A stretch of 64,000 nt of DNA from Streptomyces spectabilis (GCF_008704795.1 NZ_CP023690.1:7574501-7638500); one strand, 5' to 3'. Shown: positions 42,402 through 51,249, counted from the first letter of the stretch. Translations and numbers: made by a program. Notes: generated from the sequence alone by a model not told the origin.

Positions 42402-44207
42402 CTAGCCGCGCTTGCCGCCGCCCGGCAGGAACTCCTGCACCTTCGCCTTGAGCCCCTGCTTCACCACCGCGCCCCGCTCGGCGTCGCCCTTGAGCAGGGC
42501 CGCCGCGGTCGACTCCAGCTGCTCCCAGGTGGCGTGCGGCGGAATCGGCGGCACCGCCGGGTCCGTGACGAACTCGACGACGGCCGGACCCTCCGCCGCC
42601 AGGCCCGCGCGCCAGCCCGCGGCCACGTCCTCCGGCTTCTCCACCCGCACGCCCGTGAGCCCGATCGAGCGCGCGAAGTCCGCGTACGGCACGTCCGGCA
42701 GGGACTGGGACGCCTGGAACGTCGGGGCGCCGCCCATCGCCCGCAGCTCCCACGTCACCTGGTTGAGGTCCCGGTTGTTCCACACCCCGACGACGAGCCG
42801 CGGATCGTCCCAGCGGTGCCGGTACTTGGCCGCCGTGATCAGCTCCGCCATGCCGTTCATCTGCATCGCGCCGTCGCCGACGAGCGCCACGACCGGCCGG
42901 TTGGGGTGCGCGAACTTCGCGCCGATCGCGTACGGCACCCCGCAGCCCATCGTCGCGAGGGTGCCGGACAGCGAGGCCCGCATGTCGCCGCGCAGCGTCA
43001 GATGGCGCGCGTACCAGTTGGCCGTGGAGCCCGAGTCGGAGGTGACGATCGCGTCCGTGGGGAGCAGCGGGTCCAGGGCCCGCGCCACGTGCTCGGGGTT
43101 GAGGGGGTCGGCGCTCAGCCCCGCCCTGCGGTCCAGGACGCCGTGCCACCGCTCCACGTTCGCCCGCACCTGGGCGTGCCAGTCGCGGCCCGCCGCCGCG
43201 CGCTCCTTCGAGACCATCGGGATCAGCTGCCGCAGCGTGGCGCGCGCGTCACCGACCAGGTTCACCTCGTACGGGTAGCGCATGCCGACCATGTGCGGGT
43301 CGATGTCGATCTGCACGGCGCGGACCTTCCCGTACTCCGGCAGGAACTGCGCGTAGGGGAAGCTGGAGCCGATCGTCAGGAGCGTGTCGCAGTCGCGCAT
43401 CAGCTCGTAGGAGGGGCGGGTGCCGAGCAGCCCGATCGCGCCCGTGACGTACGGCAGTTCGTCGCTCAGCGCGTCCTTGCCGAGCAGCGCCTTGGCGACG
43501 CCCGCGCCGAGCAGCTCCGCCAGCTCCTCGACCTCGGCGCGGGCACCCGCGGCGCCCTGGCCGATCAGGACCGCCGCCCTGGTCCCGGAGTTCAGCACGT
43601 CGGCGGCCCGCTCCAGGGCGGTCGGCGAGGGCAGCGCCGTCCACGCGCTGCGGTCCAGGCTGGACGGCACCATCTTGAAGGCGTGCGTGGGCGGGTGGTA
43701 GTCGAGCTCCTGGACGTCGCCGGGGAGGATCACGGCGGTGGGGCAGCGGCGGGCGTACGCGGTGCGGATCGCGCGGTCGAGGACGTTCGGCAGCTGCTCG
43801 GGCACCGTCACGGTCTCCACGTAGTCGGACGCCACGTCCTTGAACAGCGTGTGCAGGTCGACCTCCTGCTGGTACGAGCCCCCCATCGCGGAGCGGTGCG
43901 TCTGCCCGACCAGGGCGAGCACCGGCACGTGGTCCAGCTTCGCGTCGTACAGGCCGTTGAGGAGGTGGATCGCGCCGGGCCCCGAGGTCGCCGCGCACAC
44001 CCCGAGCCGCCGGCCGAACTTGGCGTAGCCGACGGCTTCGAACGCCGCCATCTCCTCGTGCCTGGCCTGGATGAACCGCGGCCGGTCGTCGGCGCGGCCC
44101 CAGGCCGCGAGGAGGCCGTTGATGCCGTCGCCGGGGTAGCCGAAGACGCAGTCGACGTCCCAGGCCCGCAGCCGTTCCAGGATGTGGTCGGCGACCTTCG
44201 CGCTCAT
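42402..44207 (-). CDS. Thiamine-diphosphate enzyme, pyruvate oxidase/dehydrogenase (quinone) type
   Basis: 601 residues in three domains. The catalytic Glu lies in ARHEEMAAFEAVGYAKF near 50-65, the middle domain spans about 190-340, and the diphosphate motif is VGDGAMQMNG closing at NNRDLNQ near 440-475. PoxB-type enzymes oxidise pyruvate to acetate and CO2, passing electrons to quinone or oxygen. The ATG at 44207 has GGAAGG 7 bases upstream; the frame extends far upstream but without similarity. It is divergent from the sigma-factor gene, with a palindrome between, which suggests stress or stationary-phase control. Confidence 0.9.
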   Translation of the reverse strand: MSAKVADHILERLRAWDVDCVFGYPGDGINGLLAAWGRADDRPRFIQARHEEMAAFEAVGYAKFGRRLGVCAATSGPGAIHLLNGLYDAKLDHVPVLALVGQTHRSAMGGSYQQEVDLHTLFKDVASDYVETVTVPEQLPNVLDRAIRTAYARRCPTAVILPGDVQELDYHPPTHAFKMVPSSLDRSAWTALPSPTALERAADVLNSGTRAAVLIGQGAAGARAEVEELAELLGAGVAKALLGKDALSDELPYVTGAIGLLGTRPSYELMRDCDTLLTIGSSFPYAQFLPEYGKVRAVQIDIDPHMVGMRYPYEVNLVGDARATLRQLIPMVSKERAAAGRDWHAQVRANVERWHGVLDRRAGLSADPLNPEHVARALDPLLPTDAIVTSDSGSTANWYARHLTLRGDMRASLSGTLATMGCGVPYAIGAKFAHPNRPVVALVGDGAMQMNGMAELITAAKYRHRWDDPRLVVGVWNNRDLNQVTWELRAMGGAPTFQASQSLPDVPYADFARSIGLTGVRVEKPEDVAAGWRAGLAAEGPAVVEFVTDPAVPPIPPHATWEQLESTAAALLKGDAERGAVVKQGLKAKVQEFLPGGGKRG

Positions 44208-44251
44208 GAGGTGTCCTTCCGGTGCCGGGCGTTGATGTCCGTCACGGCCGG

Positions 44252-44274
44252 GTTTCCTCGGGCGCCCGGGGAAA
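44252..44274. promoter_or_regulatory. Near-perfect palindrome in divergent promoter region
   Basis: TTTCCTCGGGCGCCCGGGGAAA (written here as TTTCCTCGGGC plus GCCCGGGGAAA, 44253-44274) is a dyad with a single T/G mismatch pair and no loop. It also contains GTTT-N13-GGGAAA, close to a SigB/F-type promoter. It lies between the divergent oxidase-like and sigma-factor genes, 45 bases from the former start. Confidence 0.5.
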
Positions 44275-44460
44275 ACCCGCGCCCCGCAGGCCCGGCGTTT
44301 GGTGCCGGGCGCGAGGGGCAGGCGGAAGGAAGTGCTTCGGAACGGAGGCACGTCCGTGGGAGAGGCTTCACTCGCCCCGGGTGTGCCCTGACGCGGCACG
44401 TGCCCGCACTCCCACGGTGACCGTGCGACCCAAAGCACCGGCAAGGGAGTTGTGAGCACT

Positions 44461-45498
44461 ATGCCCACGGACGCAGTACGTCCCGAGGAAGCCGCGGCGG
44501 TCCCCGAAGAGACCACAGAAGAGACCACAGCAGAGACCACGTCGGGCACGGCGCACCGCACGCGCCCGCACCGCGGCCGTTCCACCCAGCACCCCCAGCA
44601 CACCCAGCGCGCCACGGCACCGTCCCGCGCCTCCCAGAGGAGCCCCCGCACCGGGCGCTCGCGCGCCTCCCGTCACCCCCACGACGACGCCCCCGACACC
44701 GCCGCGGCGTTCGCCAAGCTATGCGAACTCCCGCACGGGCCCGAACGGGACGCCCTGCGCGAGGAGCTCGTGCGCGCCTGGCTGCCCATGGCCGAGCGCC
44801 TCGCGGGCCGGTTCCGCAACCGCGGCGAGTCCCTCGACGACCTGCGGCAGGTCGCGGCCCTCGGCCTGGTGAAGGCCGTCGACCGCTACGACCCGGAGCG
44901 CGGCAACGCCTTCGAGAGCTACGCCGTGCCCACCGTCACCGGCGAGATCAAGCGCCACTTCCGCGACCACATGTGGACCCTGCACGTGCCCCGGCGCGTC
45001 CAGGACCTGCGCAACCGCGTGCGGTTCGCCTGCCAGGACCTCTCCCAGACCGTGTCCGGGCGCGCCCCGACCATCGCCGAGATCGCCGAGCGGGCCGGGA
45101 TGAGCGAGGAGGACGCGGCCACCGGTCTGGAGGCCCTCGACAGCTTCACCGCGCTGTCCCTGGACGCCGAACTGCCCGGCAGCGACGACGGCTACGCGCT
45201 GCGCGACACGCTCGGCGGCCCCGACCCGGCGCTCGACGTCGTCGTGGACCGCGAGGCCGTCAAACCGCGCCTCGCGGCCCTGCCCGAGCGCGAACGGGCC
45301 ATCCTCTACATGCGGTTCTTCGGCGACATGACGCAGAGCCGCATCGCCGAGCACCTGGGGATCTCCCAGATGCACGTGTCGCGCCTCATCAGCCGCTGCT
45401 GCGGCCGGCTGCGGGACGAGATCACCCGCGACCTGACGCGGCACGCGGCCCGCCCGCACCCCGCGGCCTCCGGCGAGATCACCCGGGACGCCGCATAG
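44461..45498 (+). CDS. SigB/SigF/SigG-family RNA polymerase sigma factor
   Basis: 345 residues. Sigma regions 2 to 4 are clear: LDDLRQVAALGLVKAVDRYD (region 2), AFESYAVPTVTGEIKRHFRDH, PTIAEIAERAGMSEED (region 3) and MTQSRIAEHLGISQMHVSRLI (region 4). The group directs stress and sporulation genes in streptomycetes. The N-terminal 80 residues are an unusual Thr/Glu- then Arg/His-rich extension, starting with three 12-bp DNA repeats. The ATG at 44461 is 11 bases from AAGGGAG; a GTG at 44452 is only 2 bases away. It overlaps the convergent PAS-GAF gene by 20 bases. Confidence 0.92.
   Translation: MPTDAVRPEEAAAVPEETTEETTAETTSGTAHRTRPHRGRSTQHPQHTQRATAPSRASQRSPRTGRSRASRHPHDDAPDTAAAFAKLCELPHGPERDALREELVRAWLPMAERLAGRFRNRGESLDDLRQVAALGLVKAVDRYDPERGNAFESYAVPTVTGEIKRHFRDHMWTLHVPRRVQDLRNRVRFACQDLSQTVSGRAPTIAEIAERAGMSEEDAATGLEALDSFTALSLDAELPGSDDGYALRDTLGGPDPALDVVVDREAVKPRLAALPERERAILYMRFFGDMTQSRIAEHLGISQMHVSRLISRCCGRLRDEITRDLTRHAARPHPAASGEITRDAA
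44509..44544. repeat. Three 12-bp repeats in sigma-factor N-terminus
   Basis: GAGACCACAGAA, GAGACCACAGCA and GAGACCACGTCG follow each other at 44509, 44521 and 44533, coding for Glu-Thr-Thr units. The period keeps the frame, so the length of the extension can vary between strains. Confidence 0.7.
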
Positions 45499-46621
45499 CG
45501 AGCGCGATGTGACGGGACATCACATCCACGGCGCGCGCCTCCGCCATCGAGAAGGCGAGGCGCGCGCCGGTCCGGAAGAGGCTGAGCACCCCCTCCGGCG
45601 GGCCGCCCGGGTCCGCCGTCAGGGCCACGCACAGCAGGGACGTCACCTGGGCCCGTACGAGCACCGGCGCCCCGGAGGCGTCCCGGCCGAAGCCGTCCTC
45701 GGGGTGCGGCCGCACCTGGAGGACGGGCGCCCCGCAGCGCACCGTCTCCATCACCAGGGGACAGTCGGCGGGATCCTGCGCGAGGACGTCCGCCACCGGC
45801 CCGCCCCGGGGCCCGAGCACCGTGGTGCGGCGCGGCCGCGCGCCGGCCTCGTCGGTGATCACCCAGTCCGCGAACGTGCCGTGCAGGACGTCGGCGGCGC
45901 GCCGCAGCACCTCGGCGGGTTCGCCCGGCGGGGCCGTGAGCAGCGCCGCCGTCATCATGTCCGACAGTTCGAGCAGCTCGGCGTGGCGGGTCGTCTCGGC
46001 CAGGTCGGGGGCGGCCCGGGCCCGGCGGGAGCCGAAGGTGCCGTGGTCGCAGGGCCGGGGGTCGTCCGCCCCCACGGGCTGCAGGACCACGAGGAGGACC
46101 GTGCGGGGCTCCGTGCCGGGCCGCAGCCCGGTCAGCGTCGCCCGCAGCGGCTGCTCCGGGCGCGGCTGGAGGCGCACCGTCAGGCTCCGGTCGCCCTCGC
46201 CCCGGGCGACCGCCGCGGCCTGCGAGCGGAACGCGATCCCGTCGGACGACGTCAGGAAGCCGGAAAGGGGCCGCCCGGTCGCGTATCCGCCGCGCACCCC
46301 CGTCAGGCCCGTCGCCGCCACGTTCATGCGCCGCACCACGGTCTCGCCGTCGACGAGCACCACCGGCAGCGGGAAGCGCTGGAACACCGCGCGCAGCAGC
46401 CGCTGTTCGTCGCGGTCGGACGCGGCGGCCGCCGTCGGGCCGTCCACCGAGATCCGCTCGAGCCCCGGCCACAGCCGCTCGGCCGCGTGGTCCAGCTCGA
46501 ACAGGGCCGCGTCGAGCATGGTGCGGAGGTCGCCGGACGGCACGGCGCGCGACGCCTTCAACTCCGCGACGCGGCGCACGAAGTCCGCGAGTTCCTCACC
46601 GAACTCCTCAGTCTGGGGCAT
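45479..46621 (-). CDS. PAS-GAF sensor protein
   Basis: 380 residues. A PAS domain (about 85-185: FPLPVVLVDGETVVRRMN) is followed by a GAF-like domain (about 235-375: LHGTFADWVITDEAG, SLLCVALTADPGG). A helical N-terminus precedes them. No kinase or phosphatase output domain is present, so it probably binds a partner. It converges on and overlaps the sigma-factor gene by 20 bases, and is divergent from the GAF-ANTAR gene, so the three likely act together in signalling. The ATG at 46621 has no clear ribosome site. Confidence 0.85.
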   Translation of the reverse strand: MPQTEEFGEELADFVRRVAELKASRAVPSGDLRTMLDAALFELDHAAERLWPGLERISVDGPTAAAASDRDEQRLLRAVFQRFPLPVVLVDGETVVRRMNVAATGLTGVRGGYATGRPLSGFLTSSDGIAFRSQAAAVARGEGDRSLTVRLQPRPEQPLRATLTGLRPGTEPRTVLLVVLQPVGADDPRPCDHGTFGSRRARAAPDLAETTRHAELLELSDMMTAALLTAPPGEPAEVLRRAADVLHGTFADWVITDEAGARPRRTTVLGPRGGPVADVLAQDPADCPLVMETVRCGAPVLQVRPHPEDGFGRDASGAPVLVRAQVTSLLCVALTADPGGPPEGVLSLFRTGARLAFSMAEARAVDVMSRHIALAMRRPG

Positions 46622-46645
46622 GCGTCGAACGTAGCCGCTGGGCCC

Positions 46646-46670
46646 GTTTTCCGGAGGCCCTCACGGGAAG
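46646..46670 (+). promoter_or_regulatory. Candidate SigB/F-type promoter of GAF-ANTAR gene
   Basis: GTTT (46646-46649), 15 bases, GGGAAG (46665-46670) fits GTTT-N14-16-GGGWAW with one mismatch. It ends 32 bases before the ATG at 46703, a sensible leader length with GAGGAGGAG inside it. The neighbouring sigma factor is a candidate reader. Confidence 0.45.
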
Positions 46671-46702
46671 CCGCACAGGTGGGAAGTGAGGAGGAGAGCG
46701 CC

Positions 46703-47425
46703 ATGCCGATGCCGATCGGACCCGCAGGACCGGAAGGACCGGAATCCGCCCTGCCGCAGCGCAGGCTGTCGGAACTCGCCGAGCAGGCCGTGCGGTGCAC
46801 CGCCGCGTGCTGCGGCGCGGGCACCACGGTCACCGACGGCGGCGACGAACTGCCCACCGCCGTCACCCACCCCGACCTCGCCGGACTCGTCTCCGTCCAG
46901 CTCCGCTCCGGCGAGGGGCCCATTCCGGCCGCGCAGGAGCGCGGCGCGCCGGTGGACGCCGCCGACCTGCTGCGCGACGAACGCTGGCCCGAATACCGCG
47001 CCCTCGCCCTGGACTCCGGCGTCCGCGCGAGCGTGACGCTGCCGTTCAGGCGCTCCGGCCTCACCCTCACCCTCAGCCTGTTCAGCTTCCGCCCCGGCAG
47101 CCTGGACGACGTGAGCTGCGGCCCCGCGCAGGCGCTCGGCGACCTCGCGACGACCGGCCTGGTCCGCGACCGCCACTACCGCGCCGCCCTCACCGAGCTG
47201 GACCACCTGGGCGAGGCGCTGCGCACCCGGCCCGTCGTCGACCAGGCCCGCGGCATCATCATGCACGTCCTGAGCTGCGACGCGGACCAGGCCTTCGGTC
47301 TGCTGCGGCGCATCTCCCAGACCACGAACCGCAAGCTCTCCGAGGTCTCGGCGGTCCTGGTGGACACGCGCGGCCGCGGCCTGGAACGCGAGCTGACCAC
47401 GCTGGCCAGGCGCGACGGCGAGTGA
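46703..47425 (+). CDS. GAF-ANTAR transcription antitermination regulator
   Basis: 240 residues. A GAF-like domain (about 25-160) precedes an ANTAR domain (about 172-230: RTRPVVDQARGIIMHVL, DADQAFGLLRRISQTTNRKL). ANTAR domains bind paired RNA hairpins and prevent early transcript termination. GAGGAGGAG stands 6 bases ahead of the ATG at 46703. It is divergent from the PAS-GAF gene and close to the sigma-factor gene. No two-hairpin target was recognised by eye. Confidence 0.92.
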   Translation: MPMPIGPAGPEGPESALPQRRLSELAEQAVRCTAACCGAGTTVTDGGDELPTAVTHPDLAGLVSVQLRSGEGPIPAAQERGAPVDAADLLRDERWPEYRALALDSGVRASVTLPFRRSGLTLTLSLFSFRPGSLDDVSCGPAQALGDLATTGLVRDRHYRAALTELDHLGEALRTRPVVDQARGIIMHVLSCDADQAFGLLRRISQTTNRKLSEVSAVLVDTRGRGLERELTTLARRDGE

Positions 47426-47530
47426 GCGGGCGCCCGGCCGCCCGGCCCGACCGCTCGTAGGTGGGGAAGCCTTAGGCCGTCCGGCGCGGGACGACGAGCG
47501 CGGGCCGCGCGGAACGGCTCGAATGAACGC

Positions 47531-48148
47531 ATGCGCACTTCCGTCCCGCTGACCCTGGCCCCCTTGGCCCTGGCCCTGTACCCCCTCCTCGCCCTCGCGC
47601 CGCCCGCCCACGCGGAGGGCGGCCCGGCGGCCGCCGAGGTCACCCCGGCGCGCGTCGCGCCCGGCGAGCAGGTCACCGTCTCGGTCGCCTGCCCGGCCAC
47701 CGCCGCCACGGCCCCGCAGACGATGGACGCCAGCTCCCAGGCCTTCGAGCAGGGCACCGTCACGCTCCGGCGCGTACCGGATCAGCAGAACCAGAACCCC
47801 GGCGCCGCCGGCTACCAGGGCACCGCCCGCATCGCCCCCACCACCGGCTTCGAGGACGGCGGCCCGAACACCGCGGGTCCCGTGTCGGAGTGGTCCGTGG
47901 ACGGCGTCTGCCACGACGACGGCCAGTGGCAGGCCACGTTCACGGTCACCCGCGCCGCGCCGGGCCCCTCGCACACGGCGCCCGCGCACACGGCGTCCGC
48001 GCCCGCCGCGCCGCACGGCGTCCGCGCGGGCGAGGGCGGCACCTTCACCGACTCACCGGTGGCCCTCGCCGCCGGTGGCGTCCTGGTGGCGGGCGCGTGC
48101 GCCGCCGCCGTCCACCGGCTGCGCCGCGATCGCGCCTCCGCGCGCTGA
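47531..48148 (+). CDS. Secreted, membrane-anchored protein of unknown function
   Basis: 205 residues. There is a signal peptide (about 1-28, ending AHAEG). An extracellular part has a start like a bacterial Ig fold (EVTPARVAPGEQVTVSVACP) and a Cys pair (C54 and one in GVCHDD). A Pro/His/Ala linker leads to a C-terminal membrane helix (about 172-192) and a basic end (RLRRDRASAR). No LPXTG motif. It looks like a type I membrane protein exposed outside. Weak ribosome site. Not recognised beyond this. Confidence 0.75.
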   Translation: MRTSVPLTLAPLALALYPLLALAPPAHAEGGPAAAEVTPARVAPGEQVTVSVACPATAATAPQTMDASSQAFEQGTVTLRRVPDQQNQNPGAAGYQGTARIAPTTGFEDGGPNTAGPVSEWSVDGVCHDDGQWQATFTVTRAAPGPSHTAPAHTASAPAAPHGVRAGEGGTFTDSPVALAAGGVLVAGACAAAVHRLRRDRASAR

Positions 48149-48269
48149 CCGCCGCACGGAGCAACGCGCCCGCCGTCGGACGATGGAGCGGCGCCGCCGT
48201 GGGGTACGCACAGACCCGACGGCACGCGGATGGCCACACGGGTGGCCAGGGGAGCGCACGGAGGTGCCC

Positions 48270-49517
48270 ATGCGGCGGACGGACCACGCGGGGCACGGGC
48301 GCGTCCGGTCGGGCCCGCCCCTGCCGGAGCCGGGTCTTCCGGTCCTGCCGGAGCTCGCCGCCGTGGCCGCGGCCGCGGCGGGCCACAGCCACGCGCCCCC
48401 GCCCGGTGGCGACCCGGCGCTGCGCGCGGCGGCGAGCGGCTACTGGGACCGCCGCGGCCTGCCCGTCGAGCCGGAGCACGTCGCCGCCGCGCCCGGCGCG
48501 GCCCCCCTGCTGCTCGCCGTCGCCGCCGCCCTCGGCGGCGACGTCCTGCTGCCCCGGCCGTGCGCCGCCTGGTGGGAGCCCCAGGTGCGGCTCCTGGGCC
48601 GCTCCGTCTACCACGTGCCGACCCCCGCCGAGTGCGGCGGCGTGCCCGACGCGTACGCCCTCCTGGAGACCGTCCGGCGCGTCCGCGCCGAGGGCGGCGC
48701 GCCGCGCCTGCTCGTGCTCTCCGTCGCCGACGACCCGACCGCGACCGTGCCGCCGCCCGACGCCGTCCACGAGGCCGTCGAGGCCGCCGCGGGCGAGGGC
48801 CTGCACATCGTGAGCGACGAGACGTGGCGCGACACCCTGCACCGCCCGCATGACACCGTCCTGATCGGCCCCGCCGGGATGGCCCCGGGGCGGGTCACCG
48901 TCGTCAGTGACCTCGCCGGTGCCTTCCTGCCGCCCGCCCTGCCCGCCGCTGTCGCCCGCTTCCCCGCGGACGGTCCCGGCGCCGCGCTGCGCGCCCGCGC
49001 CCTCGACGTGCTGACGGCCCTGGGCGCGACCCTGGCCGCGCCGGCCGCCGCCGCGGCGGCGTACGCGCTCGGCGAGCCGGAAGGGATCACCGCACGGCTG
49101 GCCGCCGCCAACCGGCTGCACGCGCGCCTCGCCGCCGCCCTCCGGGAGACCGCCGTCGGCGCGGGCGCGCTCGCCCGGCCGCCGGTGGCCGGCCGACACG
49201 TGTACGCCGACCTCGGCCCGCTGCGCGCCGGTCTCGCCGCGCGCGGCGTCACGGACGCGCAGGAGCTGGAGGACCACCTCCAGGAGCGGCTCGGCCTGCC
49301 CGCCCCCGGCGGCCACCGCTTCGGCGACGACATCGACGCGCTGCGCGTACGCCTGTCCACGGGACCGCTCCTCGGGCCGGACCCCGAGGAGCGGTCCGGT
49401 GCGCTCGGCGCCCCGGAGCCATTGGAATCGCCGCACGTGGCGCGGGCGCTGGCCAGGATCGGCTCGGCCCTCGACGACCTCCGCGCGGAAGCACAGCGAT
49501 GGGAGCCCCCTCGGTGA
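48270..49517 (+). CDS. Aminotransferase-fold protein lacking the PLP lysine
   Basis: 415 residues with the order of a class I/II aminotransferase. There is an N-terminal GDPALRAA-type start, a PLP-pocket region near 75-105, the Asp of VSDETW (D183), and RVRLSTG with the usual substrate Arg near the end. Two key motifs are changed: the NPTG region reads DDPTAT (154-159), and the S-x-S-K motif reads VVSDLAG (211-217), without lysine. In fact the whole protein contains no lysine. It therefore cannot form the normal Schiff base. GGAGG lies 5 bases before the ATG at 48270. Coupled to the following MBL-fold gene (GTGA). Confidence 0.8.
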   Translation: MRRTDHAGHGRVRSGPPLPEPGLPVLPELAAVAAAAAGHSHAPPPGGDPALRAAASGYWDRRGLPVEPEHVAAAPGAAPLLLAVAAALGGDVLLPRPCAAWWEPQVRLLGRSVYHVPTPAECGGVPDAYALLETVRRVRAEGGAPRLLVLSVADDPTATVPPPDAVHEAVEAAAGEGLHIVSDETWRDTLHRPHDTVLIGPAGMAPGRVTVVSDLAGAFLPPALPAAVARFPADGPGAALRARALDVLTALGATLAAPAAAAAAYALGEPEGITARLAAANRLHARLAAALRETAVGAGALARPPVAGRHVYADLGPLRAGLAARGVTDAQELEDHLQERLGLPAPGGHRFGDDIDALRVRLSTGPLLGPDPEERSGALGAPEPLESPHVARALARIGSALDDLRAEAQRWEPPR

Positions 49518-50614
49518 CGCAGACACAGCAGCAGCCCCAGGGCACGGAGCGGGCCCGACGGGCGGGCACAGCGGACGCGGCAGACATGGCGGATACGGCG
49601 GACACAGCGGGCGCGGCCCGGGCGCGCACGCCCGTCCGCCGCCCGGCCGCCCCGGCGGCAGTGCCCCGCTCGCCGCGCCTGTGGCCCAAGTCGTTCGCGG
49701 ACCGGCTCACCGCGCCGCTGCCGGGCCTGCGGGCCTTCGCGCGGTTCGCCCGCGAGGGCGCGCTCCGGCCCGCCCCCGCGGGCCTCGCCGACATCGCCCG
49801 GCTGCCCTTCGCACCGGGACCGCTGCCGCGTGCCGACGCCCGTACCGTCGCCGTGACCTGGGCGGGCCACGCCAGCTGGGTCGTCAGGATCGGCGGCCTC
49901 ACCGTCCTCACCGACCCCGTCTGGTCCCGGCGGATCCTCGGCACCCCCGCCCGGGTCACGCCGGTGGGCGTGGCCTGGGACGCGCTGCCGCGGGTCGACG
50001 CCGTCGTCATCAGCCACAACCACTACGACCACCTCGACGCGCCCACCCTCAAGCGGCTGCCGCGCGGGACGCCGCTGTTCGTACCCGCCGGGCTCGGGCG
50101 GTGGTTCGTCAGACGGCGCTTCACGCGGGTCACCGAGCTCGACTGGTGGGAGAGCGCCGAACTCGACGGCGTCCGCTTCGGTTTCGTGCCCGCGCACCAC
50201 TGGTCCAAGCGCGGGCTCAGGGACACCTGCCGGAGCCTGTGGGGCGGGTGGGTGCTCACCGACGCCGAGGGACAGCGGGTGTACTTCGCCGGGGACACCG
50301 GGTACGGGCACTGGTTCGCCCGCATCGGGGAGCGGTACCCCGGGATCGACCTCGCCCTGCTGCCCATCGGGGCGTACGAGCCGCGGTGGTGGCTGCGGGA
50401 CGTGCACTGCGACCCGGAGGAGGCGGTGCGGGCCGCGCGCGACGTCGGGGCGCGGCGGATGGCCCCCATGCACTGGGGCACGTTCCTGCTGTCCGCCGAG
50501 CCGGTGCTCGAACCCTTGGAGCGCGTGCGCGCCGCCTGGGCCGCGGCCGGCCTCGCCCCCGGCGACCTCTGGGACCTGCCGGTGGGCGGCTCGCGGGTCC
50601 TGGGTCCCGGCTAG
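49514..50614 (+). CDS. Metallo-beta-lactamase-fold hydrolase (NAPE-PLD-like)
   Basis: About 366 residues. The metal motif is HNHYDHLD (H168, H170, D172, H173), with later H ligands in VPAHHWSK, FAGDTGYG and MHWGTF. The layout (WAGHASWVVRIGG, LTDPVWSRRI) is that of the NAPE-PLD/UlaG-like branch. The GTG at 49514 overlaps the previous stop as GTGA and has GGGAG upstream; an ATG at 49499 is the alternative. A disordered Ala/Thr-rich start precedes the domain. The stop shares CTAG with the opposing DedA gene stop. Confidence 0.88.
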   Translation: MTQTQQQPQGTERARRAGTADAADMADTADTAGAARARTPVRRPAAPAAVPRSPRLWPKSFADRLTAPLPGLRAFARFAREGALRPAPAGLADIARLPFAPGPLPRADARTVAVTWAGHASWVVRIGGLTVLTDPVWSRRILGTPARVTPVGVAWDALPRVDAVVISHNHYDHLDAPTLKRLPRGTPLFVPAGLGRWFVRRRFTRVTELDWWESAELDGVRFGFVPAHHWSKRGLRDTCRSLWGGWVLTDAEGQRVYFAGDTGYGHWFARIGERYPGIDLALLPIGAYEPRWWLRDVHCDPEEAVRAARDVGARRMAPMHWGTFLLSAEPVLEPLERVRAAWAAAGLAPGDLWDLPVGGSRVLGPG

Positions 50615-51249
50615 GCCCTCTCCGACGGGGCGCCGCGCGGGCGCAGCCGGCGCCACAGGGCCGGGGCCGCGCTGATGACGACGGTGAGGCCCACCGCAAG
50701 GGCCACGCCCTGCCAGGGCTCCCTGAAGAGGGAGCCGCCGAGGATGCCGATGAGCTGGTAGGTGACCGCCCAGGCGAGGCACGCGGGGAGGTTGCCGCGG
50801 GCGAACCGGCGCAGCGGCATCCCCGCCAGGAGGCAGGCCAGCATGACGGGAAGGCGGCCCGCGGGGACGAGCCGGGACAGGACGAGGACCAGGACGCCGT
50901 GGTCCCGGAGCTTGTCCTGGGCGCGGGCGAGCCGCTCCTCGGGGGCGCGGTCGCGGATCGCCTCCAGCCAGCGCGACCCGTTCTTGGAGCGCATGCCCCG
51001 CTGCCCGAGCCAGTAGAGGCCGACGTCGCCGCAGAACGCCGCGAGCGAGGCCACGCCGAACACGACGAGCAGCGCGAAGGGCGAGGTGTCGGTCTGGTGG
51101 AAGGCGACCACCGCGGCCGAGCTGACCAGCGCGCCCGTCGGCACCACCGGCACGAGCGCGCCGACCACCACGAGCAGGAAGAGCGACGGATAGCCGACCG
51201 CCTGCTGCGTGGAGTCCGGCGACACCTGGGCCGCGGCGGCAAGGATCAT
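50611..51249 (-). CDS. DedA/VTT-family membrane protein
   Basis: 212 residues with 4-6 membrane segments and the VTT pattern: VGALVPVVPTGALVSSAAVV near the start, FCGDVGLYWLGQRG, and a re-entrant arginine region (LSRLVPAGRLPVMLACLLAGM). DedA proteins flip or support lipid carriers and proton-driven export. The ATG overlaps the upstream MBL stop (ATGA), so the two are co-translated. Its stop overlaps the convergent MBL gene stop by 4 bases. Confidence 0.88.
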   Translation of the reverse strand: MILAAAAQVSPDSTQQAVGYPSLFLLVVVGALVPVVPTGALVSSAAVVAFHQTDTSPFALLVVFGVASLAAFCGDVGLYWLGQRGMRSKNGSRWLEAIRDRAPEERLARAQDKLRDHGVLVLVLSRLVPAGRLPVMLACLLAGMPLRRFARGNLPACLAWAVTYQLIGILGGSLFREPWQGVALAVGLTVVISAAPALWRRLRPRGAPSERA

